In this document: positions 53,934-64,000 of the stretch, piece after piece | How the letters are laid out: each line of letters begins with the position of its first letter | How positions within the stretch are numbered: the first letter of the stretch is position 1 | From: Bacteroidales bacterium | GTDB lineage: Bacteria > Bacteroidota > Bacteroidia > Bacteroidales > UBA12077 | DNA length: 64,000 bases | Direction of reading: 5' to 3' | Assembly: GCA_019038645.1 (NCBI GenBank) | Contig: JAHOYT010000036.1 | Coordinates: 1-64,000 of the forward strand | Translations under genes and position numbers: made by a program | Notes under the pieces: generated by a model | Database searches by the model: none | Told to the model about the DNA's origin: nothing | What the model saw: only the letters and a program-made list of their open reading frames with translations

Positions 53934-55334
53934 TCAGTTTTTTAAAATATCTTTTAGTATTTTTGATTTTTCTTTAACAGTACTACGGATAAACCCTGAA
54001 GAAAGTTTAGTTATTATTATATCATTTTTATTAATATTATTAGTGTTACTTATTCTTTTGCCATGCAACCAGGTTAATGAAAAGCCTCTTTTTAATATAT
54101 TTTCCGGATTTACTAATTCAGCTGTATTATTTAACTTATCCAATAGTAATTTATTTCTTTGGATCAGGAATAAGGCCTTATATGATAAATTATACTCCAA
54201 TTTACTGATCTTATTTAATTTAGAGTTAAAATTCTTCTGTAGTTTATTCTCGAATAATTTTACATATTGAGTTAATTTAACATAACTCCTTGTTGTTAGC
54301 TTGTTTATATTGTTGGTACACTGGTCTTTATATCTGTCTAAATGATTATTGTATTTTTCTAAAATAATTTTAACCGAAGGGAGCATAAGTTTACTGATTC
54401 CAATGAATTTGGTTTTCTGATCATTAATAATTCCGGCACTTATATCTTTTATTTGTTCTTCAAATAAAAATAGGTTTTCTTCATACAATGAAACCTTCTC
54501 AATAATATATTCTGCAGCAGCAGTTGGTGTTTTTAGCTTTTTATGTGCAACAATATCAACTACTGATTCGTCCTTATCGTGCCCGATACCTGTAATTATC
54601 GGTAACGGAAACTGAGCAATATTTGAGGCTAAAAGATAATTGTTAAAACACTGCAGATCAGATTGTGATCCACCACCACGTATTATTACTACAAGATCAA
54701 AATGGTTTTCATTTTCATATATTCTTTCCAGCGATTTTATTATAGATTCTTCTGCCTGCATTCCCTGCATTATAGTTGGGAAAAGTTTTGTGTAGAATTT
54801 ATAGCCATTATAATTATTAGTAAGCTGATTAATGAAATCCTGATATCCGGCAGCAGTTTCAGAAGATATTACAGCAATTTTTTGTGGAACAACAGGAAAC
54901 GGAAGTTCTTTATTCATATTTATAACTCCTTCAGATTCCAGCTCCCTGATAGTTTGTGCTTTTTTCTGTGCCAGATCTCCTACGGTATAATTTGGGTCAA
55001 TATCAGTAATGTTCAGACTTAAACCATACAATTCGTGAAACTCAATATTCACATGAATTAACACCTTTAATCCTTGGCTAAGTTCATGCTTTGCAGCATT
55101 TTCAAAATAAGGTTTTAACATGCGGTAAGTGAAAGCCCATATAGTTGCACGTGTTTTTGCAATAATGTTTTCATTTACAGCGTCTTTTTCTATTAATTCC
55201 AGGTAACAATGACCATTGCGATTAACGTTTATTTCGCTAATTTCGGCTACTACCCATATAGATTCAGGAAAACTATTATTAAGTTTTTCCTGTATATTTT
55301 TATTTAATTCCAGTAAAGTAATTTTCTGTATCAT
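53934..55334 (-). CDS. xseA: Exodeoxyribonuclease VII large subunit
   Basis: The 466-residue protein has an N-terminal OB-fold (SIWVVAEISEINVNRNGHCYLEL), the catalytic core (IAVISSETAAGYQDFINQL, VVIIRGGGSQSDLQCFNNY, ITGIGHDKDESVVDIVAHKKLKTPTAAAEYI), and a long coiled-coil C-terminal part. It is the catalytic subunit of exonuclease VII. Its start lies three bases after the stop of a secreted subtilase gene. The partner xseB is last in the same gene run. Confidence 0.95.
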   Translation of the reverse strand: MIQKITLLELNKNIQEKLNNSFPESIWVVAEISEINVNRNGHCYLELIEKDAVNENIIAKTRATIWAFTYRMLKPYFENAAKHELSQGLKVLIHVNIEFHELYGLSLNITDIDPNYTVGDLAQKKAQTIRELESEGVINMNKELPFPVVPQKIAVISSETAAGYQDFINQLTNNYNGYKFYTKLFPTIMQGMQAEESIIKSLERIYENENHFDLVVIIRGGGSQSDLQCFNNYLLASNIAQFPLPIITGIGHDKDESVVDIVAHKKLKTPTAAAEYIIEKVSLYEENLFLFEEQIKDISAGIINDQKTKFIGISKLMLPSVKIILEKYNNHLDRYKDQCTNNINKLTTRSYVKLTQYVKLFENKLQKNFNSKLNKISKLEYNLSYKALFLIQRNKLLLDKLNNTAELVNPENILKRGFSLTWLHGKRISNTNNINKNDIIITKLSSGFIRSTVKEKSKILKDILKN

Positions 55335-55337
55335 GTT

Positions 55338-56981
55338 CTATTTATTTTTACAGATTCTTTTACTTATATTTCTATTGCCGGTTTGTATCTTAAGAAGATA
55401 AATTCCTGAAGGAAGATTCTCCAGGTTGTCAGATATTTCTATCGTATTGAACTTACCCGAAATTTTTTCCGATTGATAAACTTTTCTCCCTGTAATATTA
55501 AATAATTCAATAGTGACAATAGTTTCTGATTTTTGAGATATTTCTACATAAATATTTGAATAAAAAGGATTTGGGTAAACTTTGATAAATATATTTTTCT
55601 GTAAAATAGAAATATCGGAACTTGTTAGCCCGGATGCTCTGCCAAAATCGGGTATGCCATATCCGGTTTTATAATCGGGACTTGAATACTGATTAGAACT
55701 TTCCTCAATTTTTTTTAGTATTTCCATATTAGTTAATTCCGGATATGACTGCCATAAACAGGCTGCTAAACCTGAAATTAAAGGAGTGGAGAATGAAGTG
55801 CCATTTCCCGTTGTTATACTTCCGTCGATTCCCTGAAGAGCTGTCTGATAACCCATTGCAGAAATGTTAGGTTTTACTCTGCCATCGGCTGTTGGTCCTA
55901 AACCACTAAAATATGCATATGAAGCATAAGAATCAACTGCTCCAACAGTTAATACACTATCTCCATCTGCCGGAGCAGAAATATGTTCCCATTGATCATC
56001 GCCAAGATTTCCTGCACTTGTAATAACCAAAATTCCTTTTGATGCTGCAATATCAGCAGCCTGAGTAATAAACGCAGTATTACCATCCAATTCATTATAA
56101 GTATAATTCTGAGTTGTATCATCAAATTCAGTATAACCTAATGAAGAGTTTATGATATCAACTCCAATACTATCGGCAAATTCAGCTGCAGCTACCCAAT
56201 TATCTTCTTCAATGGCGAATTCCGATGATGCATCTTCGCTTCTTAATAACCAATAATCCGCTTTAGGAGCTGTTCCGATTAACTCTCCAGGGATGTTTCC
56301 TCCCATTATTGAAAGAACTTTCATTCCATGACTTGAGGCATCAAAAAGCTGTCCATCTTTGTCAACAAAATCTTTAACTCCTAAAATTTGATTATTTAAC
56401 CATAAACTATCAAATGATGGTAATAAATCAACATTATAAAAACCGGCATCTATAACTGCAATGGTCATTCCAGAACCTAAATACCCACTTTGATGCAGAA
56501 CATGACCGTTTAACATACTAATCTGAGTTATTGCATCACCGTAATCCGGACTACTTTCAGTTAGGAATGTCAGGTTCTGTCTTTCCAAAGAGTTTTTATA
56601 TATAGAAGTTGATAAGCCTGAGTGAGTTTTATATTTTGATTTAATAAATTCCAGGTTAGTTATAGTATCAATTAGAATTGTATTGGTTGAATATATAACC
56701 ACACTGTTAAACCACCTGGATCGGTTAAGAATTTTGAGTCCTAATGATTTAAGACTGTCAATATAAACTCCGGATACCGGCAAGTCGTTTATAGCAATAG
56801 AAATATTTTGTTTAATTCGCCGGTCAATTGATTCATGACTCAAAAATTCTTCCGGCTTATCAATTGTAAATCCGTTATCATTTTTATCGGTTAGAAATAA
56901 CCTATAGCAATTTTCAGCAACCTGAGAATAACTGCTAATAAAAAAAATAAAAGAAAGAATGATTGTATATAAATATTTCAT
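55338..56981 (-). CDS. Secreted S8 subtilisin-like protease with T9SS type A sorting domain
   Basis: The 547-residue protein has a signal peptide (cut near SSYSQ) and an S8 catalytic domain with D178 (GMTIAVIDAGF), H218 (DASSHGMKV) and the serine in GNGTSFSTPLISG (about residue 395). The last ~80 residues are a type A T9SS domain: VYPNPFYSNIYVEI, FNITGRKVYQSE, LPSGIYLLKI. It is exported by T9SS and should be cell-surface or extracellular. It is first in the run subtilase-xseA-kinase-kinase-xseB, three bases from xseA. Confidence 0.95.
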   Translation of the reverse strand: MKYLYTIILSFIFFISSYSQVAENCYRLFLTDKNDNGFTIDKPEEFLSHESIDRRIKQNISIAINDLPVSGVYIDSLKSLGLKILNRSRWFNSVVIYSTNTILIDTITNLEFIKSKYKTHSGLSTSIYKNSLERQNLTFLTESSPDYGDAITQISMLNGHVLHQSGYLGSGMTIAVIDAGFYNVDLLPSFDSLWLNNQILGVKDFVDKDGQLFDASSHGMKVLSIMGGNIPGELIGTAPKADYWLLRSEDASSEFAIEEDNWVAAAEFADSIGVDIINSSLGYTEFDDTTQNYTYNELDGNTAFITQAADIAASKGILVITSAGNLGDDQWEHISAPADGDSVLTVGAVDSYASYAYFSGLGPTADGRVKPNISAMGYQTALQGIDGSITTGNGTSFSTPLISGLAACLWQSYPELTNMEILKKIEESSNQYSSPDYKTGYGIPDFGRASGLTSSDISILQKNIFIKVYPNPFYSNIYVEISQKSETIVTIELFNITGRKVYQSEKISGKFNTIEISDNLENLPSGIYLLKIQTGNRNISKRICKNK

Positions 56982-57051
56982 TTGTATAACCTGACACCTG
57001 AATTTTTCTTCATTTATTGTATACTAATATTTCAGAATAAAGTTAATGGAT

Positions 57052-58071
<1,020 letters not shown>

Positions 58072-58130
58072 ATTTATATCTTTTTTACAATATTAAAAAG
58101 AATATTTTACATTTAAGTTTTGGTTATATA

Positions 58131-58160
58131 AAAAAAAGAGCTCTCATTTGAGAACTCTTT
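58131..58160 (-). terminator. Terminator of dnaK
   Basis: On the minus strand AAAGAGTTCTCA and TGAGAGCTCTTT (one mismatch) form a stem followed by a T-run, about 20 bases past the dnaK stop codon. Confidence 0.8.
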
Positions 58161-58181
58161 CTTTATAGAAAAATATAAATT

Positions 58182-60098
58182 TTACTTAACTTCTTCAAAA
58201 TCTACGTCAGTTACTTCTTCATCCTTACTGTCAGATGTTGGCTGTCCGGCATCCTGAGGTCCTTCAGGTCCTCCGGGCTGCTGTGCACCAGCTTCCTGAC
58301 TTGCTTTATACATTTCTTCAGATGCTTCTTTCCATGCATTATTAAGAGCTTCCGTTTTAGCTTCAATTTCTGCTAAATCTTCTTTTTTATGAACCTCTTT
58401 TAAATCTGCTAAAGCTTTTTCAATATTTACTTTTTTATCGGCAGATAATTTATCTCCAAATTCTTTTAATTGCTTTTCAGTGGAGAAAATTAAACCGTCT
58501 GCAGCATTTATCTTATCAACTCTTTCGCGAACTTCTTTATCAGCATCTTCATTTGCTTTTGCTTCATCACGCATCTTTTTAATCTCGTCATCGGTTAATC
58601 CTGATGATGATTCAATGCGGATACTTTGTTCTTTATTTGTCGCTTTGTCTTTAGCTGTTACATGAATAATACCATTTGCATCAATATCAAAAGCAACTTC
58701 AACCTGAGGAACTCCTCTTGGAGCTGGTGGTAAACCATCTAAATGGAAACGGCCAATAGTTTTATTATCTTTTGCCATTGGTCTTTCACCCTGTAAAACA
58801 TGTATTTCAACTGAAGGCTGATTATCAGCTGCGGTAGTAAAAGTTTCTGATTTTTTAGTAGGTATAGTTGTATTTGATTCTATTAACCTGGTTAATACAC
58901 CACCCATAGTTTCAATTCCTAATGATAACGGAGTAACATCCAGTAATAAAACGTCTTTAACATCTCCGGTTAAAACACCTCCCTGTATTGCAGCACCAAC
59001 TGCAACAACTTCGTCAGGATTAACTCCTTTTGAAGGCTTTTTTCCAAAAAATTTCTCAACAACTTCCTGAATTGCAGGAATACGGGTTGATCCACCAACT
59101 AAAATAACTTCGTCTATATCAGATGGTTGCATATTAGCATCTTTTAGTGCTTTTTTACAAGGATCGAGTGTAGCCTGAATTAATTTATCTGCTAACTGTT
59201 CAAATTTCGATCTCGATAATGATTTTACAAGATGCTTTGGAACACCATCAACAGGCATAATATAAGGAAGGTTGATTTCTGTGCTTGTTGAACTTGATAA
59301 TTCAATTTTGGCCTTTTCTGCAGCTTCTTTTAATCGTTGAAGAGCCATAGGATCTTTTCTTAAATCAATACCTTCATCTTTAAGAAATTCTTCTGCTAAC
59401 CAATTAATCACCATCTCATCAAAATCATCTCCGCCTAAATGTGTATTACCATTTGTTGATTTTACTTCAAATACTCCATCACCAAGTTCAAGAACAGAAA
59501 TATCGAAAGTACCACCACCTAAGTCAAATACAGCAATTGTAATTTCTTTGTCTTTTTTGTCAAGTCCGTAAGCCAGTGCAGCAGCAGTTGGCTCATTTAT
59601 AATTCGTTTTACTTCAAGACCGGCGATTTCTCCGGCTTCTTTTGTGGCCTGACGCTGAGAATCACTAAAATATGCAGGTACAGTAATAACAGCTTCTGTA
59701 ACTTCCTGTCCAAGATAATCTTCAGCAGTTTTCTTCATTTTTTGAAGAACCATTGCAGAAATTTCCTGAGGAGAATATTGTCTGTCATCAATCTGTACTC
59801 TTGGAGTATTATTTTCTCCTTTTACAACTTTATAAGAAACCCTTTTTATTTCTTTTGACATCTTATCATGAGTTTCTCCCATAAATCTTTTAATAGAAGA
59901 AATAGTTTTTGTTGAATTTGTTATTGCCTGACGTTTAGCAGGATCCCCAACCTTACGTTCTCCATTCTCAACAAAAGCTACTATAGAAGGTGTAGTTCTT
60001 TTCCCTTCGCTATTTGGTATAACAACAGGCTCGCTACCTTCCATTACGGATACGCATGAGTTTGTTGTTCCTAAATCTATTCCAATTATTTTACCCAT
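58182..60098 (-). CDS. dnaK: Chaperone DnaK (Hsp70)
   Basis: The 638-residue protein is a full-length DnaK: nucleotide-binding domain with [46 protein letters not shown] and [13 protein letters not shown]; substrate-binding domain with [15 protein letters not shown] and [15 protein letters not shown]; helical lid; and a G/Q-rich tail ending in VDFEEVK. It folds client proteins with DnaJ and GrpE, which are not encoded nearby. No CIRCE-like inverted repeat was found in the upstream 280 bases. Confidence 0.98.
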   Translation of the reverse strand: MGKIIGIDLGTTNSCVSVMEGSEPVVIPNSEGKRTTPSIVAFVENGERKVGDPAKRQAITNSTKTISSIKRFMGETHDKMSKEIKRVSYKVVKGENNTPRVQIDDRQYSPQEISAMVLQKMKKTAEDYLGQEVTEAVITVPAYFSDSQRQATKEAGEIAGLEVKRIINEPTAAALAYGLDKKDKEITIAVFDLGGGTFDISVLELGDGVFEVKSTNGNTHLGGDDFDEMVINWLAEEFLKDEGIDLRKDPMALQRLKEAAEKAKIELSSSTSTEINLPYIMPVDGVPKHLVKSLSRSKFEQLADKLIQATLDPCKKALKDANMQPSDIDEVILVGGSTRIPAIQEVVEKFFGKKPSKGVNPDEVVAVGAAIQGGVLTGDVKDVLLLDVTPLSLGIETMGGVLTRLIESNTTIPTKKSETFTTAADNQPSVEIHVLQGERPMAKDNKTIGRFHLDGLPPAPRGVPQVEVAFDIDANGIIHVTAKDKATNKEQSIRIESSSGLTDDEIKKMRDEAKANEDADKEVRERVDKINAADGLIFSTEKQLKEFGDKLSADKKVNIEKALADLKEVHKKEDLAEIEAKTEALNNAWKEASEEMYKASQEAGAQQPGGPEGPQDAGQPTSDSKDEEVTDVDFEEVK

Positions 60099-60346
60099 TT
60101 TATTATTTTATTTAATGATATTTTGTAAATCTTTTTTCAGTAATTTAATTCGATATTTATTTAAACAATCATTATGCCAATAGAAAATGGAGTGGTTTTT
60201 ATGAAATTATGACACCTGTTGGTTCTGATTTTCCTATTGTTTGTTCTTCTTTTATGACAAAAAGACATAATGACAGTTCCATAATAATATATATTTTATT
60301 ATCATGTTTGTTTATTAAATTTTGAGTATTTGTTTTGTATTATTTG

Positions 60347-60354
60347 TAGCTTTG
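60347..60354 (+). promoter_or_regulatory. Candidate -7 promoter element for panB
   Basis: TAGCTTTG fits TAnnTTTG, with TTTG at 60321-60324 as a -33 candidate (22-base gap). It lies 25 bases before the panB ATG. Confidence 0.45.
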
Positions 60355-60379
60355 TCGTGTGAATTAAATAAATATCATT

Positions 60380-61195
60380 ATGTCAGTTCATCAAAAAGTT
60401 AGAAGAGTAACAACACATGTTCTAAATGAAATGAAGCTTCAGGGTATCAAAATAGCAATGTTAACAGCTTATGATTACTCTATGGCCCGAATTCTTGATC
60501 AGGCAGAGATAGATGTTATTTTAGTCGGGGATTCAGCATCGAATGTTATGGCAGGTAATGAATCTACGCTGCCAATAACAATGGATGAAATGATTTATCA
60601 CGCCAAATCTGTTGTTAAAGGGGTAAGCAGGGCTTTGGTTGTTGTAGATTTACCTTTTGGATCATATCAGGGTAATTCAAAAGAAGCTTTAACCAGTGCT
60701 ATTCGAATGATGAAAGAAACAGGTGGTCATGCTGTTAAGATTGAAGGCGGAAGTGAAATTATTGAGTCGGTTCAGAGAATTTTATCCGCTGGAATACCGG
60801 TAATGGGACATTTGGGATTAACTCCACAATCAATTCATAAATTTGGAACTTATGTTGTAAGAGCACGGGAAGAGGAAGAAGCAAAGAAACTTATTGAAGA
60901 TGCTCATAAATTACAGGATGCAGGCTGTTTTGCTATTGTACTTGAAAAAATACCTGCTAGTTTAGCTGCTAAAGTGGCTAATGAACTTACTATCCCAATA
61001 ATAGGTATAGGTGCAGGACATGAAGTTGACGGGCAAGTACTTGTACTACATGACATGCTGGGTATTACACAGGAGTTCTCCCCAAGATTTTTACGTCGTT
61101 ATCATAATTTATCTGAAGAGATTAAAGGTTCGGTAAAATCATATATAAATGATGTTAAATCGCTTGATTTTCCGAACGAGAAAGAGCAATATTAA
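60380..61195 (+). CDS. panB: 3-methyl-2-oxobutanoate hydroxymethyltransferase
   Basis: The 271-residue protein matches Pan[34 protein letters not shown], the Mg-binding DSAS and [32 protein letters not shown] and [20 protein letters not shown]. It makes ketopantoate in pantothenate/CoA synthesis using methylene-THF. It is divergent from dnaK and not beside panC in this window. A terminator follows. Confidence 0.97.
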   Translation: MSVHQKVRRVTTHVLNEMKLQGIKIAMLTAYDYSMARILDQAEIDVILVGDSASNVMAGNESTLPITMDEMIYHAKSVVKGVSRALVVVDLPFGSYQGNSKEALTSAIRMMKETGGHAVKIEGGSEIIESVQRILSAGIPVMGHLGLTPQSIHKFGTYVVRAREEEEAKKLIEDAHKLQDAGCFAIVLEKIPASLAAKVANELTIPIIGIGAGHEVDGQVLVLHDMLGITQEFSPRFLRRYHNLSEEIKGSVKSYINDVKSLDFPNEKEQY

Positions 61196-61224
61196 GCATT
61201 AATTAAATATTGTATAAATTTTGT

Positions 61225-61252
61225 TCCGGGTTTGATCCCGGATTCTTTTTTT
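61225..61252 (+). terminator. Terminator of panB
   Basis: TCCGGG and CCCGGA flank a TTTGAT loop, with a T-run after GATTC. Confidence 0.8.
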
Positions 61253-61272
61253 AAAATAGTAAAAATAAGAAC

Positions 61273-61950
61273 ATGGAAATTCTGTTTGAAGATAATCACA
61301 TAATTGCTGTAAATAAAAAAAACTCCGATATTGTTCAGGGTGATAAAACCGGTGATGAGCCTCTCTCTGAGAAAGTTAAATCATACATAAAAAAGAAGTA
61401 CAATAAACCCGGAGAAGTATATCTGGGCGTAACTCACAGACTTGATCGTCCAGTGAGCGGTGCAATACTGTTTGCAAGAACAAGTAAAGCTCTTACACGT
61501 TTGAATGAAATGTTTTTAAAAAAAGAAGTTCAGAAAACCTATTGGGCAATTGTAAAAAACAGACCTCAAAAAGATTCAGATTATTTAGAACATTACATTG
61601 TTCGTGATCAAAAAAAGAATAAATCGTTTGCTTACGATAAAGAAGTTAAGAACTCAAAATTAGCAGAGTTATCTTATAGATTAATTGCCTCGGCTGATAA
61701 TTATTATTTGTTAGAAGTTGATTTGCTTACAGGACGACATCACCAAATTCGGTGTCAGTTAACAAAAATTGGATGCCCGATAAAAGGTGACTTAAAATAT
61801 GGATTTCCAAGATCTAATCCCGATGGTGGAATTAGTTTGCATTCCCGTAAAATAGAACTTATTCACCCTGTAAAAAAAGAAAAGATGAATGTAATTGCAA
61901 ATCCTCCAAAGGATCCTTTATGGGATTATTTTCTTTCAATTCTCGCATAG
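61273..61950 (+). CDS. RluA-family pseudouridine synthase
   Basis: The 225-residue protein is a compact RluA-type enzyme without an S4 domain: LFEDNHIIAVNKKNSDIVQGD, HRLDRPVSGAILFARTSKAL with the catalytic aspartate, VQKTYWAIV, LLTGRHHQIRCQLTKIGCPIKGDLKYG and SLHSRKIELIHPVKKE. It isomerises uridine in rRNA or tRNA; the site is unknown. The absence of S4 resembles short family members such as RluA or TruC. Confidence 0.93.
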   Translation: MEILFEDNHIIAVNKKNSDIVQGDKTGDEPLSEKVKSYIKKKYNKPGEVYLGVTHRLDRPVSGAILFARTSKALTRLNEMFLKKEVQKTYWAIVKNRPQKDSDYLEHYIVRDQKKNKSFAYDKEVKNSKLAELSYRLIASADNYYLLEVDLLTGRHHQIRCQLTKIGCPIKGDLKYGFPRSNPDGGISLHSRKIELIHPVKKEKMNVIANPPKDPLWDYFLSILA

Positions 61951-62068
61951 TATAATACTGTTATTTTCGTTTTGATTTAGCAACATTGGAACCTCTTTAA
62001 AATTATAAAGTAAATAAGTAAAAAAAATATTCTAATTTAGAGCAATCAAAAAATATTATTCTTTTGCT

Positions 62069-62905
62069 ATGTTTGAATTTTTAAGAAAGCCTTTTCCATT
62101 TAATGATGATCTAAAATATAATAGTAAACTTATATTTTTCTTAAGTTTAGGAGTTTTAGCCTTTTTATATCTTTTTCAACCGCTTGATGTAAGTTCTATG
62201 GCTAATAAACAAAAGATATATGTTGTTACTGGTTTAGGTGTAATTACATTTCTTTCTTTAAGTTTAAATTTATTAATACTTCCCAGTTTATTTCCAAAAA
62301 TATTTTTGAAGCGTATTTGGAATATCAAAAAAGAGATTATATGGAATATTTGGATTTTATCTACTATTTCGGTTGGTTATTTTCTTTATTACAAGGCTTT
62401 AGGCATATTTAATATTGATTTTAAAATGATTCTGGGCTTAATACTAATTGCGGTTATACCAATCACAGGACTAATAACCGTTAATCAAAACAGGAAGTTA
62501 CGTTCATATCTTAATCTTGCCGAAGGAATTAATAGGAAACTTCAGGAAAATAAATCAATCGAAGAAAAATTGGTGCATTTCCAATCAGATTATGTTAAAG
62601 ACAATCTTTCAATAAAAGTTAGTTTTTTATTGTTGATTCGTGCAGCTAATAATTACATTGAAGTGTTTTGGAAAGAAGGTGAAAAGATAAAAAACCAGAT
62701 GATAAGAACTAGTTTAAGTAAAGCAGAAGAATTATTACATGAGCATAAGTTTATTTTTAAATGCCACCGATCATTTATGGTAAATGTAAATTATATTGAT
62801 AAAATCGAAGGAAGCATTCAAGGATATAAACTATTTTTTGAAAACCTGGATTTTTCTATACCTGTTTCTAAAAATTTCGCATATAAATTAAAAGAACTTA
62901 TTTAG
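62069..62905 (+). CDS. Membrane-embedded LytTR DNA-binding regulator
   Basis: The 278-residue protein has four membrane helices in its first half (about residues 22-145) and a LytTR DNA-binding domain in the last ~100 (IRAANNYIEVFWKEGE, RTSLSKAEELL, FKCHRSFMVNVNYIDKIEGSIQGYKLFF). It has no receiver domain, so it may sense a membrane signal directly. It is monocistronic and no partner is visible. Confidence 0.9.
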   Translation: MFEFLRKPFPFNDDLKYNSKLIFFLSLGVLAFLYLFQPLDVSSMANKQKIYVVTGLGVITFLSLSLNLLILPSLFPKIFLKRIWNIKKEIIWNIWILSTISVGYFLYYKALGIFNIDFKMILGLILIAVIPITGLITVNQNRKLRSYLNLAEGINRKLQENKSIEEKLVHFQSDYVKDNLSIKVSFLLLIRAANNYIEVFWKEGEKIKNQMIRTSLSKAEELLHEHKFIFKCHRSFMVNVNYIDKIEGSIQGYKLFFENLDFSIPVSKNFAYKLKELI

Positions 62906-63057
62906 TTCACGTCAGAAATATGCTTAATTCGCCCCTGAATAAAGAATTTTCATCCCTAAACGAGTTATTTTAAACCTAACTTATACTATTAGCACCTATT
63001 TTTTCCTGAATACAGTGTTTCCAATTAATTTTGCCTTGTTTTAAACTATATTGAATC

Positions 63058-64000
63058 ATGAATCCATTAAACATAGGAAACTTAAAAGTTAATTTGCCAA
63101 TAATTCAGGGAGGCATGGGAGTTGCTATTTCATTGTCCGGATTAGCATCAGCAGTTGCAAATGCGGGAGGAATAGGTATTATCTCTGCAGTGGCAATAGG
63201 AATGACCGAGCCTGATTATATGAAAAATTACCGTGAGGCAAATAAAAGAGCATTGCGAAAAGAAATACGAAAAGCCAGAAGCTTAACAAATGGCGTTCTT
63301 GGTGTAAATTTAATGGTTGCAGTAACAGATTACGAAGAGTTACTTACTGTTGCTCTTGAAGAAAAAATTGATGTGATCATTTTAGGTGCAGGTTTGCCAT
63401 TAAGAATGCCACAATATGTTACGGAAAAAGGATTTGATAATATTCATACCAAATTTATTCCTAAAGTATCGTCGGCAAAAGCGGCTAAAGTAATTTTTTC
63501 ATATTGGGCAAAAAACTTTAATTATATACCTGATGCAGTTGTTGTTGAAGGACCCATGGCAGGTGGACATCTTGGATTTAAAAAAGAAGATCTTTTAAAT
63601 GATGTTGTACCTTTGGCTGATTTAGTTGAAGAAACAGTTTTAGAAATCAGTCATTTTGAAAAAGAATTCAAAAAAGAGGTACCTGTAATTGCTGGTGGAG
63701 GGGTGTATTCTGGCCGCGATATGTATGAAATTATGCAAAAGGGAGCAAAGGGAGTAAAAATGGGAAGTAGATTTGTTCCAACTCATGAATGTGATGCATC
63801 AATAAAATTTAAAGAAACTTACATTAATAGCAAAGAAGAAGATATTACAATAATTAATAGTCCTGTAGGGCTTCCGGGACGAGCAATACGAAATAAATTT
63901 GTTGATCAGATTAACTCAGGCAAGACCAAACCGTTTAAATGTTATTGGAAATGTCTCAAGTCGTGTGATTCTAAAAATGTTCCTTACTGTATAGCACAAG
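63058..64000 (+). CDS. Nitronate monooxygenase family protein (partial, runs off the window)
   Basis: The frame opens at ATG 63058 and stays open through the window end (at least 314 codons), so the C-terminus is missing. It matches the FMN-dependent nitronate monooxygenase/2-nitropropane dioxygenase family: LPIIQGGMGVAISLSGLASAVANAGGIGIISA, LGVNLMVAVTDY, VVVEGPMAGGHLGF, VIAGGGVYSGRDMYEIMQKGAKGVKMGSRF. A cysteine cluster near the end (KCYWKCLKSC, PYC) is unusual and could bind a metal. FabK-type enoyl-ACP reductase is the main alternative. Confidence 0.9.
   Translation, partial: MNPLNIGNLKVNLPIIQGGMGVAISLSGLASAVANAGGIGIISAVAIGMTEPDYMKNYREANKRALRKEIRKARSLTNGVLGVNLMVAVTDYEELLTVALEEKIDVIILGAGLPLRMPQYVTEKGFDNIHTKFIPKVSSAKAAKVIFSYWAKNFNYIPDAVVVEGPMAGGHLGFKKEDLLNDVVPLADLVEETVLEISHFEKEFKKEVPVIAGGGVYSGRDMYEIMQKGAKGVKMGSRFVPTHECDASIKFKETYINSKEEDITIINSPVGLPGRAIRNKFVDQINSGKTKPFKCYWKCLKSCDSKNVPYCIAQ

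Noticed and set aside
60165-60185. TGGCATAATGATTG upstream of dnaK (minus strand) as a fourth sigma-54-like promoter
   Set aside because: The spacing gives GG-N10-GT, not GA or GC, and there is no dyad pair at the right distance.

Overview
The window is AT-rich, densely coded Bacteroidota DNA (a Bacteroidales/Marinilabiliales-like marine or sediment lineage is likely; I cannot place it further). Signs are type IX secretion (T9SS) sorting domains, a PorP/SprF protein, a SusC-style TonB receptor with a carboxypeptidase-regulatory domain, propeller histidine kinases, Bacteroidota-type TAnnTTTG promoters and weak Shine-Dalgarno sequences.

Layout. 1-4.7 kb (minus): a membrane redox operon of a periplasmic-binding/lipoyl fusion, a HybA-like Fe-S protein, a HybB-like quinone-interacting protein and a second membrane-anchored GcvH-like protein; it may continue past the left edge. 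5.1-7.1 kb: a type II restriction-modification pair preceded by a long palindrome. 7.4-20.0 kb: a T9SS surface locus with a 3013-residue secreted protein, a 309-residue secreted protein, a type B (CHU_C) sorting-domain protein and a PorP/SprF partner, closed by a terminator. 20.1-22.5 kb: a TPR protein and a beta-lactamase-fold protein lacking its catalytic serine. 22.6-28.6 kb: an NtrB/NtrC-like two-component pair divergent from an efflux adaptor and ABC ATPase, then a small two-gene unit. 28.7-30.3 kb: a small membrane protein, a pentapeptide-like secreted protein and an intergenic repeat. 30.3-34.3 kb: a LytTR regulator and a propeller sensor kinase. 34.4-36.9 kb: a BadF-type sugar kinase with an oligopeptide-binding lipoprotein. 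37.2-40.0 kb: a TonB receptor under a TPP riboswitch, hence a thiamine receptor. 40.0-45.1 kb: thioredoxin, CCA-adding enzyme, a secreted phosphodiesterase-fold protein, a beta-helix lipoprotein and a GNAT enzyme. 45.3-48.3 kb: a TolC-like protein, a small unknown and a degenerate trypsin-fold protein. 48.4-57.0 kb: an operon of a secreted subtilase, xseA, two TPR-histidine kinases and xseB. 57.0-64.0 kb: an mnmA remnant, a MORN-like protein, dnaK, panB, an RluA-type synthase, a membrane LytTR regulator and a partial nitronate monooxygenase.

The strongest new observation is regulatory. Three separate transcription units (efflux adaptor/ATPase; the 98-aa/149-aa pair; the TolC-like gene about 21 kb away) share one composite promoter: two tandem 14-bp dyads of type GTWCG-N4-CGWAC, centres 21-22 bp apart, then 66-67 bp to a sigma-54-like TGGCAY-N6-TGA element. 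The sigma-54 activator encoded beside the first copy is the obvious candidate. No ABC permease is present in the window, so this signature could locate the rest of the pump in the genome. Other notable items are a periplasmic-binding domain joined through a membrane helix to a lipoyl domain, a short C-terminal tail shared by two unrelated secreted proteins in the T9SS locus, and several probable pseudoenzymes.
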